This document shows positions 17,411 through 26,679 of a DNA stretch of 64,000 nt, in pieces. Where the stretch lies: positions 124,001-188,000 of the forward strand of contig RJMB01000003.1 of assembly GCA_003725585.1 (NCBI GenBank), written 5' to 3'. Under the pieces are notes generated by a model. The model searched no databases. It worked only from the letters and a program-made list of their open reading frames with translations, and was not told where the DNA came from. How positions within the stretch are numbered: the first letter of the stretch is position 1; each line of letters begins with the position of its first letter. Both the position numbers and the translations under genes were made by a program. Source of the stretch: Halostreptopolyspora alba (GTDB taxonomy: Bacteria; Actinomycetota; Actinomycetes; Streptosporangiales; Streptosporangiaceae).

Positions 17411-18334
17411 TCAGCGGGTCAGGCGTCGCATCCGGCGGGCGGCCTTGCCGGGGGAGCGAGCGTGCCGGCCCATGCCACGCCACGGGTCGTCACCGGGGCG
17501 CGAGCCCGGATCCCGCACCGACCACGCCTGGGGCGAGCGTACGCGCTCCAGCTCCTGCCAGGTGAGCGGCATCGCCACGGGCGCGCCCGGGAGAGGGCGG
17601 ACCGAATAGGGTGCGACAGCGTGCTGCCCGTAGGCGTTGCGCAGGATGTCGACGAAGAGTCGGTCACCCCTCTTCTCTTTGCGGACCTCGGTGGTGAGCC
17701 ATTCCGGATGTCGCGCGGCGGTCCGGTCGGCCACGTTGCGGGCCACCTCGCGCACCTCGTCGAAGTCCAGCTCCGGCCGGATCGGCACGACGACGTGGAG
17801 TCCGCGCGAGCCCGTGGTCATGACGTAGGGCACGAGCCGGATCTCGTCCAGGGTCTCCCGGACGGCCAGAGCGGCCCGCCGGACCACGGAGAAGTCCTCA
17901 CCCGCGGGGTCCAGATCGAAGATCATCCGGTCGGGGTGCCACAGGTGGTCGGCTCGGCTCGGCCACGGGTGCAGCGTGATCACGGCCTGGTCCGCCAACC
18001 ACTCCAACGTCGCGGTGTCATCGCAGCGCACCATCGTTATCGCGCCGCCCTGGCGGCGCTCCACCCGCACCCCGCGCACCCACTCCGGCGCGTGGTCGGG
18101 GCGCTGCTTCTGGAAGAACCCCTCGGTACCGGACTCCGGGGCGACGCCGTCCGGGAAACGGTGCAGCGCCACCGGCCGCTTCCGGACGTGCGGCAGGAGC
18201 ACCGAAGCGACCCGCCGATAGTACGCGGCGAGTTCCCCCTTGGTGACGTCGCCCGTGCCGAACAGCTCCTTGCCGGGGTTGCGCACGTGTGGCGCGTGCG
18301 CACCGGACCGGCGGTCCTCGGTGGTGCTCCCCAT
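17411..18334 (-). CDS. ligD: Non-homologous end joining LigD polymerase domain protein
   Basis: A 307-residue stand-alone primase-polymerase domain of LigD (PolDom), which fills gaps during NHEJ repair with Ku. Motifs: FFQKQRPDHAPEW, the metal-binding DLDP in MIFDLDPAGEDF, TTGSRGLHVVVPI (nucleotide binding), and the third acidic residue in RLFVDILRNAYGQHAVAPYS. Length matches PolDom alone, without ligase or nuclease domains. ATG is preceded by GGGGAG. No ku or ligase gene is adjacent, so the partner genes must be elsewhere. Confidence 0.93.
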   Translation of the reverse strand: MGSTTEDRRSGAHAPHVRNPGKELFGTGDVTKGELAAYYRRVASVLLPHVRKRPVALHRFPDGVAPESGTEGFFQKQRPDHAPEWVRGVRVERRQGGAITMVRCDDTATLEWLADQAVITLHPWPSRADHLWHPDRMIFDLDPAGEDFSVVRRAALAVRETLDEIRLVPYVMTTGSRGLHVVVPIRPELDFDEVREVARNVADRTAARHPEWLTTEVRKEKRGDRLFVDILRNAYGQHAVAPYSVRPLPGAPVAMPLTWQELERVRSPQAWSVRDPGSRPGDDPWRGMGRHARSPGKAARRMRRLTR

Positions 18335-18466
18335 GCCGTCTCCCCACCGTCGCGGACACCCGGTGGGGCGTCCGCGACAGGGCTCCTCGGTGTGTTGCCG
18401 GGTGGTCCCGCACTGGGGTGACTAACCCGGCCCCGGGGTGACGAACCGGAGCCGGCGCCGATCGTT

Positions 18467-19099
18467 TCACCCCTCGTCGGTCTCCTCGGTGCGGCCGAAG
18501 TAGGTGGCGACCTGCTCCAGCCATGTCCGGTCCCACGTGAGGCGGCCCGCGCGCAGGTCATCCAGCAGCCCCTCGACCCAGCGCAGCTCGGCCTCGGTGA
18601 CCGCGCGGCGGTACTCCTCCTCCAGGAGGAACAGCCGGGGCAGCCCGATGCGCTCGGCCTCGGCGGCCTCGGCGGCGCCCTCGTCCAGGCGCTCGCGCAG
18701 CGCCTGGACACGGGATTCCAGAAGCTCGACGGCCAGTTCGGGCGTGATGCTCGGTAGCGCGGCCAGGGCGACCGGGAACTCGGGGAACTCTCGGGCGGGT
18801 GTGGCGAGCATCGTGCGCAGCCAGGTGTGGAGCGTGTCACGCCCCGCCTCGGTGAGCCGATAGACCGTGCGCTCGGGCCGGGGAGGCGCGCGCTCGGTGT
18901 CGTGCACGGTGATCAGCTCCGCGCGCAGCAGCCGGTCCAGGGTCTGGTAGACGCTGTTCCGCTGGGCGATGTTGACGATGCGGTCTTTGTGGCGCTCCTT
19001 GATCAGACGCTGCATGCGGTAGGCGTGCATGGGCTCCTCGTCCAGGAGCAGCAGCAGTTGCACCGCCAGCGGCGAGCGTCGCCGCGTGCGATCGGCCAC
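18467..19099 (-). CDS. PadR family transcriptional regulator
   Basis: A 210-residue repressor. N-terminal winged helix (about 10-95): LAVQLLLLLDEEPMHAYRMQ, then NSVYQTLDRLLRAELI and ERTVYRLTEAGRD, the PadR signature. The long C-terminal helical part (about 110-205) is the dimerisation/ligand region of the AphA-like subgroup. GTG at 19099 is chosen because AAGGAGG lies seven bases upstream. It is divergent from an FAD monooxygenase, with a long palindrome between them, so it most likely represses both genes until an aromatic or drug-like ligand appears (inference from family). Confidence 0.92.
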   Translation of the reverse strand: MADRTRRRSPLAVQLLLLLDEEPMHAYRMQRLIKERHKDRIVNIAQRNSVYQTLDRLLRAELITVHDTERAPPRPERTVYRLTEAGRDTLHTWLRTMLATPAREFPEFPVALAALPSITPELAVELLESRVQALRERLDEGAAEAAEAERIGLPRLFLLEEEYRRAVTEAELRWVEGLLDDLRAGRLTWDRTWLEQVATYFGRTEETDEG

Positions 19100-19141
19100 C
19101 GACCCACCTCCTTCCGCGGCCCATGAAATCACTTCACATTG

Positions 19142-19175
19142 ATAGTTATGTTATGTATAGTCATAAAATAACTAT
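19142..19175. promoter_or_regulatory. 34-bp nested palindrome, likely PadR operator
   Basis: AT-rich island in GC-rich DNA. Outer arms ATAGTTAT (19142-19149) and ATAACTAT (19168-19175) enclose inner arms TTATG (19151-19155) and CATAA (19162-19166), each one base inside the outer arm, around a 6-base centre. The two sets share one symmetry axis. It lies between the divergent padR and monooxygenase genes and ends 16 bases before the monooxygenase ATG, so bound repressor would cover that promoter. Confidence 0.8.
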
Positions 19176-19190
19176 AGTTGGGAGTGGACA

Positions 19191-20414
19191 ATGACGAGAG
19201 CGCTGATCATCGGGGGAGGAGTTGGCGGACCGGTCGCGGCGGCGGCCCTGAAGCGGGCCGGGCTGGAACCCGTCGTCTACGAGGCGCACCCCGGCCCCGG
19301 GGAAGGGCTCGGTGCCTTCCTCACCCTCGCCCCCAACGGCCTGGCCGCGCTGCGCACGGTGAGCATGCTGGAGCGAGTCAGGGCCTCCGCCAGCTTCCCC
19401 ACCACGCGTGTCGAGTTCGTCAACGGGTCGGGCCGTCGCCTCGGCCTGCTCGGTGGGGAAGAGCACCTGCCGGAGGAACTGCGAAGCGTCACCATCAACC
19501 GCGCCGCCCTGCAACGCGCGGTGGCGGACAGCGCCGCGGACCAGGGCGTCGGTGTCGAGTACGGCAAGCGCCTGGCGCGTTACACCGAGAGCGACTCCGG
19601 TGTCGTCGCCGAGTTCACCGACGGGTCCACCGCCGAAGGCGCCGTCCTGCTCGGTGCCGACGGGATCCACTCCACGGTGCGGCGCGCCCTGGCCCCCGAC
19701 GGGCCACACCCCTCCTACACCGGGCTGCTGGGAATCGGCGGGTACAGCCCGGTACCCGACACCCCGCCCACCCCTGAGGCGACGATGCGAATGGTGTTCG
19801 GCAGACGCGCGTTCTTCGGGTACCAGAGCGCGCCCTCGGGCGAGACCTACTGGTTCGCCAATCTCGGCCACAGCGAACTGACCCGGGAAGAGATCGCGGC
19901 TCGCGACGACGCCGAGTGGCAAGAGCACGCCCTGGGGCTCTTCCGGGACGACCCACCCGAGATCACACGGATCATGCGGGAGTGCGCGCCCAGCGCCTTC
20001 CGGCCGCTGGGAATCTATGACCTGGCATCGCTGCCGCACTGGTATCGGGGCCGGGCCGCTCTCCTCGGCGACGCCGCCCACGCGGTGTCCCCGGCCAGTG
20101 GCCAGGGCGCCTCCCTGGCGGCCGAGGACGCGCTGGTGCTGGCGCGGTGCCTGCGCGACATCAACGACGTCCCCGAGGCGCTGGCCGCCTACGAATGGGA
20201 GCGCCGGGACCGGGTCGAGCGCATCGTGGCCGAGGGGCGCAAACGCGGCGCGCGCAAGGCCGGGTCGGCGAACCCGGCGGCACTGCTGGTGCGCGACATG
20301 ACACTGCGCGTGGTCTTTGGGCTGACGGCGCGCTTCGGCTCGCAGGGCTGGATCCACGACCACCGGGTGGACTTCGAGGCCCGTGCCACGAGCCCCGAAG
20401 GGAGCCCCCGGTAG
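19191..20414 (+). CDS. FAD-dependent aromatic-type monooxygenase
   Basis: A 407-residue class A flavoprotein monooxygenase. N-terminal dinucleotide motif IGGGVGGPVAAAALKRAG, the middle GADGIHSTVRR (DG motif) and the FAD motif LLGDAAHAVSPASGQGASLAAEDA. Family members hydroxylate phenols, antibiotics (TetX-like) or similar compounds using NAD(P)H and oxygen. GGGAG lies seven bases before the ATG. Divergent from and probably controlled by the PadR regulator. The substrate cannot be read from sequence; a resistance or catabolic role is equally possible. Confidence 0.9.
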   Translation: MTRALIIGGGVGGPVAAAALKRAGLEPVVYEAHPGPGEGLGAFLTLAPNGLAALRTVSMLERVRASASFPTTRVEFVNGSGRRLGLLGGEEHLPEELRSVTINRAALQRAVADSAADQGVGVEYGKRLARYTESDSGVVAEFTDGSTAEGAVLLGADGIHSTVRRALAPDGPHPSYTGLLGIGGYSPVPDTPPTPEATMRMVFGRRAFFGYQSAPSGETYWFANLGHSELTREEIAARDDAEWQEHALGLFRDDPPEITRIMRECAPSAFRPLGIYDLASLPHWYRGRAALLGDAAHAVSPASGQGASLAAEDALVLARCLRDINDVPEALAAYEWERRDRVERIVAEGRKRGARKAGSANPAALLVRDMTLRVVFGLTARFGSQGWIHDHRVDFEARATSPEGSPR

Positions 20415-20457
20415 CCGGGACCGCGCCCGAGGAGAACGCGGTGCGCGGCCACCGGAG

Positions 20458-21699
20458 TCAGCGAAGGTCCACCCAGACCATGCGGTGGTCGGAGGCGGTC
20501 TCGACCACCTCGGAGCCGGGATCCCCGGCCGCCGGCCAGAAGACCCCCGTGTCGCGTACGGGCAGGCCACGCGAGGGGAGCACGTAGTCCACGCGCAGGT
20601 TGCCGGGGCCGGGGTCGTCGGCGAAGTCCGCGGTGTCCAGCGCCGGGTCGCCGCTGTGGTCGCCGTTGGCGCCCTCCTGCTCCCTCGCCGCGCGCGTGCC
20701 ACCCTCGCTGGTTGGGCGCAGGGCGCCGTTGACCCGCGGGGAGTCCAGCAGCCGCGCGATGGCCTCGGGGTCCCCGTCACCGTCCTCGGGGTCGGTGTTG
20801 AGATCTCCCGCGATCACGAACGGCGCGCCCGGCCGCAACCCACCCCGCGCGCCCTCGTCGTCATAGATGTAGCCGCCCTCGCCGGGCGTGACGTAGTCGG
20901 CCCAGAAACGGATCTCGTCGTGGTTGCGCGCGACGTTGCGCCTCTCCGGCCCGTCGAAGCTCGGCGGTGTGGGGTGTGAGACCAGGAAGTGCACGGCCCT
21001 GCCGCGACCGAGTCGCACCGGAAGGTCCCAGTGGCTCTTCGAGGAGAGCCGCAGCACCTCCAGCGCCTCCTCGGAGTAGAAGCTCTCCCCGGTCTCGGGG
21101 TCGGTGGGCAGCCGTGCGCCGGGCATGTCGGCCCACCTAAACGTCCGGAACGCGCGGGCGGCGTCGGTGTCGACGGGGTACCTGGAGAAGACCACCATCC
21201 CGTACTGTCCGGGATACTCGCCGAACCCGAAGGCGTCCCCGGCGTAGCCGGGCTCGCCCGGCTCGGTGACGGCCACGCCGTCGTTGTCCAGGTCCGCCCC
21301 CGAGGCCACGCCGGTGTTGCTCTCAGCGGTGTAAGTGTGGGGGTACTCGATGGGGGCGGCCCCGTTCTGCCCGACCGACAGGTAGTTGCGCTGGAACAGC
21401 TCGACCGCGCGTCCCTCACCGTCGTGGTCGAACTCGTTGACCAGCAGTACATCGGGCCGCTGGCGCTGGATGACCTCCGCCACGGCCCGGGCCTGTTCGT
21501 CATCGGGCGAGGCGAGGTCCTCGGCGAGTTCCCCTTCGGCCGAGCGGTACAGGGCCGCGTTGAACGTGGCGAACCGGGGACCGGCGTGTTCCCCGCCGGG
21601 GGTGCCGGCCACGGCGGGGGAAACGGCGAAGGGTGCGGCCATGAGGGTGACCACGGCCAGGGTGAGGGGGAGGCTCGGGAAACGACGTCGGGTACGCAT
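20458..21699 (-). CDS. Secreted endonuclease/exonuclease/phosphatase-fold hydrolase
   Basis: A 413-residue exported protein. The start (MRTRRRFPSLPLTLAVVTL... ending PAVAG) is a clear signal peptide of about 35 residues. The rest is the EEP (DNase I-like) fold: TFNAALYR, VLLVNEFDHDGEG (catalytic Glu), FVIAGDLNTDP (Asp-Leu-Asn), and the terminal ASDHRMVWVDL (catalytic Asp-His). ATG at 21699 has AAAGGA six bases upstream. The substrate could be extracellular DNA, a phosphodiester or a phospholipid; the family is broad. Convergent with the monooxygenase gene. Confidence 0.9.
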   Translation of the reverse strand: MRTRRRFPSLPLTLAVVTLMAAPFAVSPAVAGTPGGEHAGPRFATFNAALYRSAEGELAEDLASPDDEQARAVAEVIQRQRPDVLLVNEFDHDGEGRAVELFQRNYLSVGQNGAAPIEYPHTYTAESNTGVASGADLDNDGVAVTEPGEPGYAGDAFGFGEYPGQYGMVVFSRYPVDTDAARAFRTFRWADMPGARLPTDPETGESFYSEEALEVLRLSSKSHWDLPVRLGRGRAVHFLVSHPTPPSFDGPERRNVARNHDEIRFWADYVTPGEGGYIYDDEGARGGLRPGAPFVIAGDLNTDPEDGDGDPEAIARLLDSPRVNGALRPTSEGGTRAAREQEGANGDHSGDPALDTADFADDPGPGNLRVDYVLPSRGLPVRDTGVFWPAAGDPGSEVVETASDHRMVWVDLR

Positions 21700-22024
21700 T
21701 CCTGTCCTTTCGTCGGTGCGGGCGGTGGTGGGCCACCGGACGAACAGGGCGGGGTCCGAGTCTGTCCGGTCCCTGGCACTACCCGTCGCCCCCGCGGTGA
21801 ACGCGTGGTGCACGACCGGTGATCTCCGTCGCTCGCGCACGCGTGCGAGCCCCGTGCCGCGAACGTCGGCGGAGCCGTCGGGGAACACCCGGCCTGGAGA
21901 GGACCGCCTCGTGGGAGCGATAGATTCGTGTGGGCGAGGGTCGTCGCGCGGGCCGGTCCCGGCGGAGGGCAGCACGGCGCGGTGGCGGGACGCGAACGAC
22001 CGGCATTAGGGGGTGCATCATCGC
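21700..22024. other. Divergent intergenic region
   Basis: About 325 bases between the secreted hydrolase and a membrane protein, presumably with promoters for both. A 10-bp palindrome GCACGCGTGC sits near 21837. No coding frame of convincing quality and no RNA structure were recognised. Confidence 0.4.
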
Positions 22025-22624
22025 ATGGTCCGGCGACAACTCGCCGTGGGGGCGGCGATCCTGGGCGGCGTCGCGGCGCTGGGAGTGCCGCTTGGGCTGC
22101 TGTGGTGGGGGATCGCCCCACGGCCCACGGTGACCGTTGTCGCCGAGGGGGAGACCGTTCCGCTGCCGGTCTCGCAGACCATGTTCGCCTCCGAGGGATA
22201 CTTCGCCGTCATGGCGCTGTGCGTCGGCGTGGCCACGGGGTACGGCGCCTATCTGGTCCAGTACCGGCTGCCCGCGCACTACCGAACCGATCTTCGGCTG
22301 GTCTGCCTCCTCGGCCTCGCCGCCGGTGCTGTCGCGGGGTCCCTGATCGCCTGGCGGATCGGAACGGGGATCGACTCCGGGGGGTTCACGCGGGCACTGG
22401 CCCAGGCCCAACCGGGCGACGAGATCGAGGCGGGTCTGCGATTGCGGGCGCTCGGCATCCTGGTGGTGTGGCCGTTCGTGGCGGTGATGCAGTACGCCCT
22501 GTTCGACGCGTTCAGCCTGTGGCGACGGGACCTGCCCCACCACAGCCGGGCCGGGAACTCCGAGAGTGAAGCCCCGCGGAGCGACAGCGGGCGGGACTCC
22601 GAGTCGAACCCGGCGGTCTCGTGA
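22025..22624 (+). CDS. Four-helix membrane protein, DUF2567-like
   Basis: A 199-residue integral membrane protein with four hydrophobic segments: about 5-30, 60-80, 95-118 and 145-165. A periplasmic loop follows the first segment (PRPTVTVVAEGETVPLPVSQ). The charged, Ser-rich tail is cytoplasmic. The pattern fits the actinobacterial DUF2567 family, whose function is unknown; I am only moderately sure of the family. ATG 22025 has AGGGGG ten bases upstream; a GTG at 22013 is possible. Convergent with the Lon-N gene. Confidence 0.78.
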   Translation: MVRRQLAVGAAILGGVAALGVPLGLLWWGIAPRPTVTVVAEGETVPLPVSQTMFASEGYFAVMALCVGVATGYGAYLVQYRLPAHYRTDLRLVCLLGLAAGAVAGSLIAWRIGTGIDSGGFTRALAQAQPGDEIEAGLRLRALGILVVWPFVAVMQYALFDAFSLWRRDLPHHSRAGNSESEAPRSDSGRDSESNPAVS

Positions 22625-22645
22625 ACCACGCGGGCGCCCGCCGGG

Positions 22646-23323
22646 TCAGTTCGGGTTCACCTCGCGCCGCAGGAACTGCCCGCCGGGCAACGTGGCGAGT
22701 TCGGCGAGAATCCGGTTCTCCCGCCGCAGCAACGCGCCGGCGAGGTCCAACCGTGCCGCGGCGTGCTCGGCGGCCAACAGCTCCTGCCTGTCGCGCTGGT
22801 CGAGCACCATCGCCGCGGACACGGCGTATGACAGCGGCAGCGGATCCGTGGGGAACTCATCGGGTGGCTCGGCGGGCACCCCGATTCCGTTCAGCCGGTC
22901 GCAGTAGACACCGAACAGCCGCCCGACCCGTTCGGCTCTGCTGTCGGGGTCCGGGCCGAGCTCGTCGGGCAGGAACGTGGTCTCGGCCCTGAGATAGGGA
23001 TGCTCGTCGTCGGGGTCGATCACCCTGTCGACACGGAACCGTGATCCCCCCACGGCCACCAGGTCGAAGCGGCCGTCGTCGTGCTCGTGGACATCGCGCA
23101 GCTCCGCGACACAGCCGACCTCGTACAGCTGCCGCGCGGAGAGCTCGCCGACCTCGTGCCCGAGCTGGATACCGACGATGCCGAACTGGCGCGGAGTATC
23201 GGTGGGTAACGCCATGAGCTCCGTCACCAGGCGACGGTACCGATCCTCGAACACGTGCAGGGGCATGGTCAGCCCCGGGAACAGGAGGCTCCCGAGCGGG
23301 AAGAGCGGTAGACGATGGGACAT
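22646..23323 (-). CDS. Lon N-terminal (LON substrate-binding) domain protein
   Basis: A 225-residue stand-alone LON-SB domain: LPLFPLGSLLFPGLTMPLHVFEDRYRRLV at the start is the family hallmark, followed by the beta-barrel part with VGCVAELRDV and VVGGSRFRV-like AVGGSRFRVDRV, and a helical C-terminus. No ATPase or protease domain. Such proteins are widespread in actinobacteria; the domain binds unfolded peptides in Lon but the role of the free form is unknown. Lies between a membrane protein and ferritin, likely a single gene. Confidence 0.92.
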   Translation of the reverse strand: MSHRLPLFPLGSLLFPGLTMPLHVFEDRYRRLVTELMALPTDTPRQFGIVGIQLGHEVGELSARQLYEVGCVAELRDVHEHDDGRFDLVAVGGSRFRVDRVIDPDDEHPYLRAETTFLPDELGPDPDSRAERVGRLFGVYCDRLNGIGVPAEPPDEFPTDPLPLSYAVSAAMVLDQRDRQELLAAEHAAARLDLAGALLRRENRILAELATLPGGQFLRREVNPN

Positions 23324-23408
23324 CCGCCCAGTATGCCCAACGCTGGCCCGACCTCCCCTGACGGCTCACAGGAGACCGGGCGCGTCGCTTCCGGGCGCCG
23401 CGCCCGGC

Positions 23409-23969
23409 TCAGCTGACCGAGGGGCCAGCGGTCGCCGGTGCGGTGGGGTCGCTCGGCTCGTCGGGCATCTCGCGGGCGACGAAGGTCTCGACGTCGAAGA
23501 GGTTGCCGTTGCTGCGGTCGACCACCGCCAGCAGCGTCGACATCTTCGCCTCCTCCTCGGTCTGCTCCTTGAGGAACCACTGGAGGAACTGCTCGCCGGT
23601 GTAGTCCCCCTCCTCACGGGCTGTCCTGGCCAGCAGGTGGAACTGCGAGGTCACCTCACGCTCCTGGCGCAGGGCGAACGCCACGAGGTCGCGCGGCTCC
23701 TCGAAATCGTTCTGAATTTCGTCGGTCTGTGGAATCGTGGCCGGTACGTCACTGTCGAGTAGGAAGCGCACGATCATCATCGCGTGGTCGCGTTCCTCCA
23801 GTGACTGCCGGTAGAAGACGCGGGCCAGTTGTGGCAGGTCGCGATCGTCGAACCACGCTGCGAGCGCGATGTACTGTTGCGAGGCGGTGAACTCGTGTCG
23901 TACCTGGTCGACAAGGAGACGGTGGAACTTGGACAGTCCGTGCTCGGTGGTCTTCGTCGTTGAGGTCAT
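23409..23969 (-). CDS. Ferritin (iron storage protein)
   Basis: A 186-residue ferritin. Ferroxidase ligands can be placed in the four-helix bundle: Glu in VRHEFTASQQYIALAAWF, the ExxH of SLEERDHAMMIVRFLL, and Glu/Gln in EEGDYTGEQFLQWFLKEQTEEEAKM. Twenty-four subunits would form a shell that oxidises and stores iron. Four DtxR/IdeR-type boxes lie 61 to 149 bases upstream, as known for mycobacterial bfrB, which is activated by iron-loaded IdeR. The C-terminal extension (PSDPTAPATAGPSVS) is disordered. Confidence 0.93.
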   Translation of the reverse strand: MTSTTKTTEHGLSKFHRLLVDQVRHEFTASQQYIALAAWFDDRDLPQLARVFYRQSLEERDHAMMIVRFLLDSDVPATIPQTDEIQNDFEEPRDLVAFALRQEREVTSQFHLLARTAREEGDYTGEQFLQWFLKEQTEEEAKMSTLLAVVDRSNGNLFDVETFVAREMPDEPSDPTAPATAGPSVS

Positions 23970-24029
23970 GACTCCACAATAACGCGGAAACGAACAATTC
24001 GCGATTGCCGTAATAGTCGCTCCAGTCAC

Positions 24030-24118
24030 TTAGGCAAGCCTTTGTGAATTAAAATTAGGTTAGGTGTTCCAAAGTTAGGTCGCGCTAAATTGGTGTGTTT
24101 TTGGTGAGGCTCGCCTAA
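24030..24118 (-). promoter_or_regulatory. Four tandem DtxR/IdeR-like iron boxes upstream of ferritin
   Basis: Candidate 19-bp sites start at 24030, 24055, 24075 and 24100 (the last best read on the minus strand). Compared by eye with the iron box TWAGGTWAGSCTWACCTWA they match about 15, 15, 11 and 15 of 19 positions. Spacing is 25, 20 and 25 bases. The region is AT-rich compared with flanks. Tandem boxes far upstream of ferritin match the known activating arrangement in mycobacteria. Confidence 0.75.
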
Positions 24119-24223
24119 ACCGTCCGGGGCGTCGGCGGCCGGATGGCGCGCCTCACCCACAGAGCCTCCGGGCCAGGGCCGCGGCTACGACACGGCGGGG
24201 CCAGCGCCCCCTAGAATGGGCCC

Positions 24224-25537
24224 GTGATCTCCCGAATCGATCTTCGAGGTACCTCAGGCGACCCGCGTGACCTGCTGCCGCGCGCCGAGACCGACGTCGC
24301 GTCCGCGCTCGAGACGGTCCGTCCGATCTGTGACGACGTCCGAGACCGGGGGGTCGACGCGCTGATGGAGCTCGCCGAGCGCTTCGATGGTGTGCGACCC
24401 GACGCGATCCGGGTGCCGCGGGAGGAACTCGACTCCGCGCTGGCCAACCTGGACCACAACGTACGCGCCGCGCTGCACGAGTCGATCCAACGCGCCCGCG
24501 CGGTCCACCGCGACCAGCGTCGCCCCGAGACCAAGACCCGGGTCACCCCCGGCGGGACCGTCACCGAACGGTGGGTTCCCGTTGGCCGCGTGGGTCTCTA
24601 CGCCCCGGGCGGGCGCGCCGCGTACCCGTCGAGTGTGGTGATGAATGTCGTCCCCGCCCAGGAGGCGGGTGTCGGGTCGCTGGCGGTGGCCTCCCCGCCG
24701 CAGGCCGAGTACGGCGGGCTGCCGCACCCCACCGTCCTCGCGGCCTGCGCGCTGCTCGAGGTCGACGAGGTGTACGCGGTCGGCGGCGCCCAGGCGGTGG
24801 CGATGTTCGCCTACGGGGCGGGCGAGTGCGCCCGTGCCGACATGGTCACCGGGCCGGGAAACCTCTGGGTGGCCGCGGCCAAGCGCCTGCTCAAGGGGAC
24901 CGTGGGGATCGACGCCGAGGCCGGTCCCACCGAGATCGCCATCCTGGCCGACGAGACCGCCAACCCCGGCTACGTCGCCGCCGACCTGATCAGCCAGGCC
25001 GAGCACGACTCCGTGGCCGCCTCCGTACTCGTCACCCACTCGCCCCAGCTGGCCACGGAGGTCGAGGCCGAACTGAACAGGCGGGTCCCCGAGACCAAGC
25101 ACAGCGAGCGCGTCACCGAGGCTCTCGGCGGCCGGCAGTCGGGCATCGTGCTGGTGGACAGCCTCGTGCACGGGCTCACCGTGGTCGACGCCTACGCCGC
25201 GGAGCACCTGGAGGTCATGACGGCCGAAGCGCGCTCCGTCGCCGCTCGGGTGCGCAACGCGGGCGCGATCTTCGTCGGTGACCACTCCCCGGTCTCGCTG
25301 GGGGACTACTGCGCCGGATCCAACCACGTCCTGCCCACCGGTGGCAGCGCCTGCCACTCGTCGGGGCTGAGTGTGCTGACCTTCCTCCGGGGAGTGCACG
25401 TGGTCGACTACGACCGGTCCGCCCTGGCCGAGGTCGCCCACCACGTGGTCGCGCTCGCCGACGCCGAGGACCTACCCGCCCACGGTGAGGCCGTCAACGC
25501 CCGGCTGGAGCACCGAGGCTCCGGCGATGACGAGTGA
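24224..25537 (+). CDS. hisD: Histidinol dehydrogenase
   Basis: Last two oxidation steps of histidine synthesis (histidinol to histidine, NAD and zinc). 437 residues, the normal length. Family signature is seen in [32 protein letters not shown], and the zinc/catalytic region [15 protein letters not shown] with a later [15 protein letters not shown] and HxxG-like [16 protein letters not shown] start; an ATG eight bases earlier is out of frame. First gene of hisD-hisC-hisB; hisC begins ten bases after its stop. Confidence 0.97.
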   Translation: MISRIDLRGTSGDPRDLLPRAETDVASALETVRPICDDVRDRGVDALMELAERFDGVRPDAIRVPREELDSALANLDHNVRAALHESIQRARAVHRDQRRPETKTRVTPGGTVTERWVPVGRVGLYAPGGRAAYPSSVVMNVVPAQEAGVGSLAVASPPQAEYGGLPHPTVLAACALLEVDEVYAVGGAQAVAMFAYGAGECARADMVTGPGNLWVAAAKRLLKGTVGIDAEAGPTEIAILADETANPGYVAADLISQAEHDSVAASVLVTHSPQLATEVEAELNRRVPETKHSERVTEALGGRQSGIVLVDSLVHGLTVVDAYAAEHLEVMTAEARSVAARVRNAGAIFVGDHSPVSLGDYCAGSNHVLPTGGSACHSSGLSVLTFLRGVHVVDYDRSALAEVAHHVVALADAEDLPAHGEAVNARLEHRGSGDDE

Positions 25538-25547
25538 GGGGGACACA

Positions 25548-26642
25548 GTGACCGAGTTCGGGCTCGACGACCTGCCGATCCGCGAGGACCTGCGCGGCAC
25601 CGCCCCTTACGGTGCCCCCCAACTCGACGTCCCGGTCGCGCTGAACACCAACGAGAACCCCTACCCGCCGTCGGACCGCCTCGCCGAGGCGCTGGCCCGC
25701 GAGGTGGGGTCCGTGGCCGCGGGGTTGAACCGTTACCCCGACCGCGACGCCACCCGGTTGCGTGAGGCGCTGGCGGGCTACCTCGGCCACGGCCTCGACG
25801 CCCAACGGGTGTGGGCGGCCAACGGGTCCAACGAGGTGCTGCAGCAGATCCTGCAGGTGTTCGGTGGCCCGGGCCGTTCGGCCATGGGCTTCGAACCCTC
25901 CTACTCGATGCACCCGATCATCACCCGCGCCACCAACACCACCTGGGTGGCGCACCGGCGCGGCCCCGACTTCGCGATCGACACCGAGGAGGCCACCCGC
26001 GCCATCGCCGAGCAGCGGCCCGACATCGTCTTCGTGACCTCGCCGAACAACCCCACGGGTACGGCGATGCCGCTGGAGGCCATCGAGAGCGTGCTGCGTG
26101 TCGCGCCCGGCGTGGTCGTGGTGGACGAAGCCTACGCCGAGTTCCGCCGCGAAGGCACCCCCAGCGCGCTCACCCTGCTCGACGAGCACCCGCGCCTCGT
26201 CGTCTCGCGCACGATGTCGAAGGCGTTCGCCATGGCGGGCGCGCGGATCGGCTACCTCGCCGCGCACCCGGCGGTCGTCCAGGCGATGCAACTGGTCCGG
26301 TTGCCCTACCATCTCTCCGAGGTCAGCCAGGTCGTGGCCGCCACGGCCCTGGAGTTCTCCGACGAGCTGCTCGGCGCGGTCAAACGACTCCGCGAGGAGC
26401 GCGACTCCACGGTGGAATGGCTGCGCGCGCACGGGTTCGCCGTCGCCGACTCCGACGCCAACTTCGTCCTGTTCGGCGAGTTCGCCGACCGTTCGGCCGT
26501 CTGGCGGGCGATGCTCGACCGCGGGGTGCTCATCCGCGAGGTCGGGCCGCCGGGGTGGCTGCGTGTCACCATCGGAACCCCGGAGGAAATGTCGGCGTTT
26601 CGCGAGGCGTTGCTGTGGGCGGCCCCGGACCACCAGCCATAG
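25548..26642 (+). CDS. hisC: Histidinol-phosphate aminotransferase
   Basis: Transfers an amino group from glutamate to imidazole-acetol phosphate, using PLP. 364 residues. N-terminal [10 protein letters not shown], the PLP phosphate/ring contacts [10 protein letters not shown] and VVDEAYAEF, the Schiff-base lysine in [19 protein letters not shown], and C-terminal [13 protein letters not shown] at 25548 has GAGGGGG five bases upstream; ATG at 25527 would overlap hisD by 11 bases and is the alternative. Confidence 0.96.
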   Translation: MTEFGLDDLPIREDLRGTAPYGAPQLDVPVALNTNENPYPPSDRLAEALAREVGSVAAGLNRYPDRDATRLREALAGYLGHGLDAQRVWAANGSNEVLQQILQVFGGPGRSAMGFEPSYSMHPIITRATNTTWVAHRRGPDFAIDTEEATRAIAEQRPDIVFVTSPNNPTGTAMPLEAIESVLRVAPGVVVVDEAYAEFRREGTPSALTLLDEHPRLVVSRTMSKAFAMAGARIGYLAAHPAVVQAMQLVRLPYHLSEVSQVVAATALEFSDELLGAVKRLREERDSTVEWLRAHGFAVADSDANFVLFGEFADRSAVWRAMLDRGVLIREVGPPGWLRVTIGTPEEMSAFREALLWAAPDHQP

Positions 26643-26679
26643 GTCGCTCGCCATGGACCCCAGGAGAATCGAACACCCT

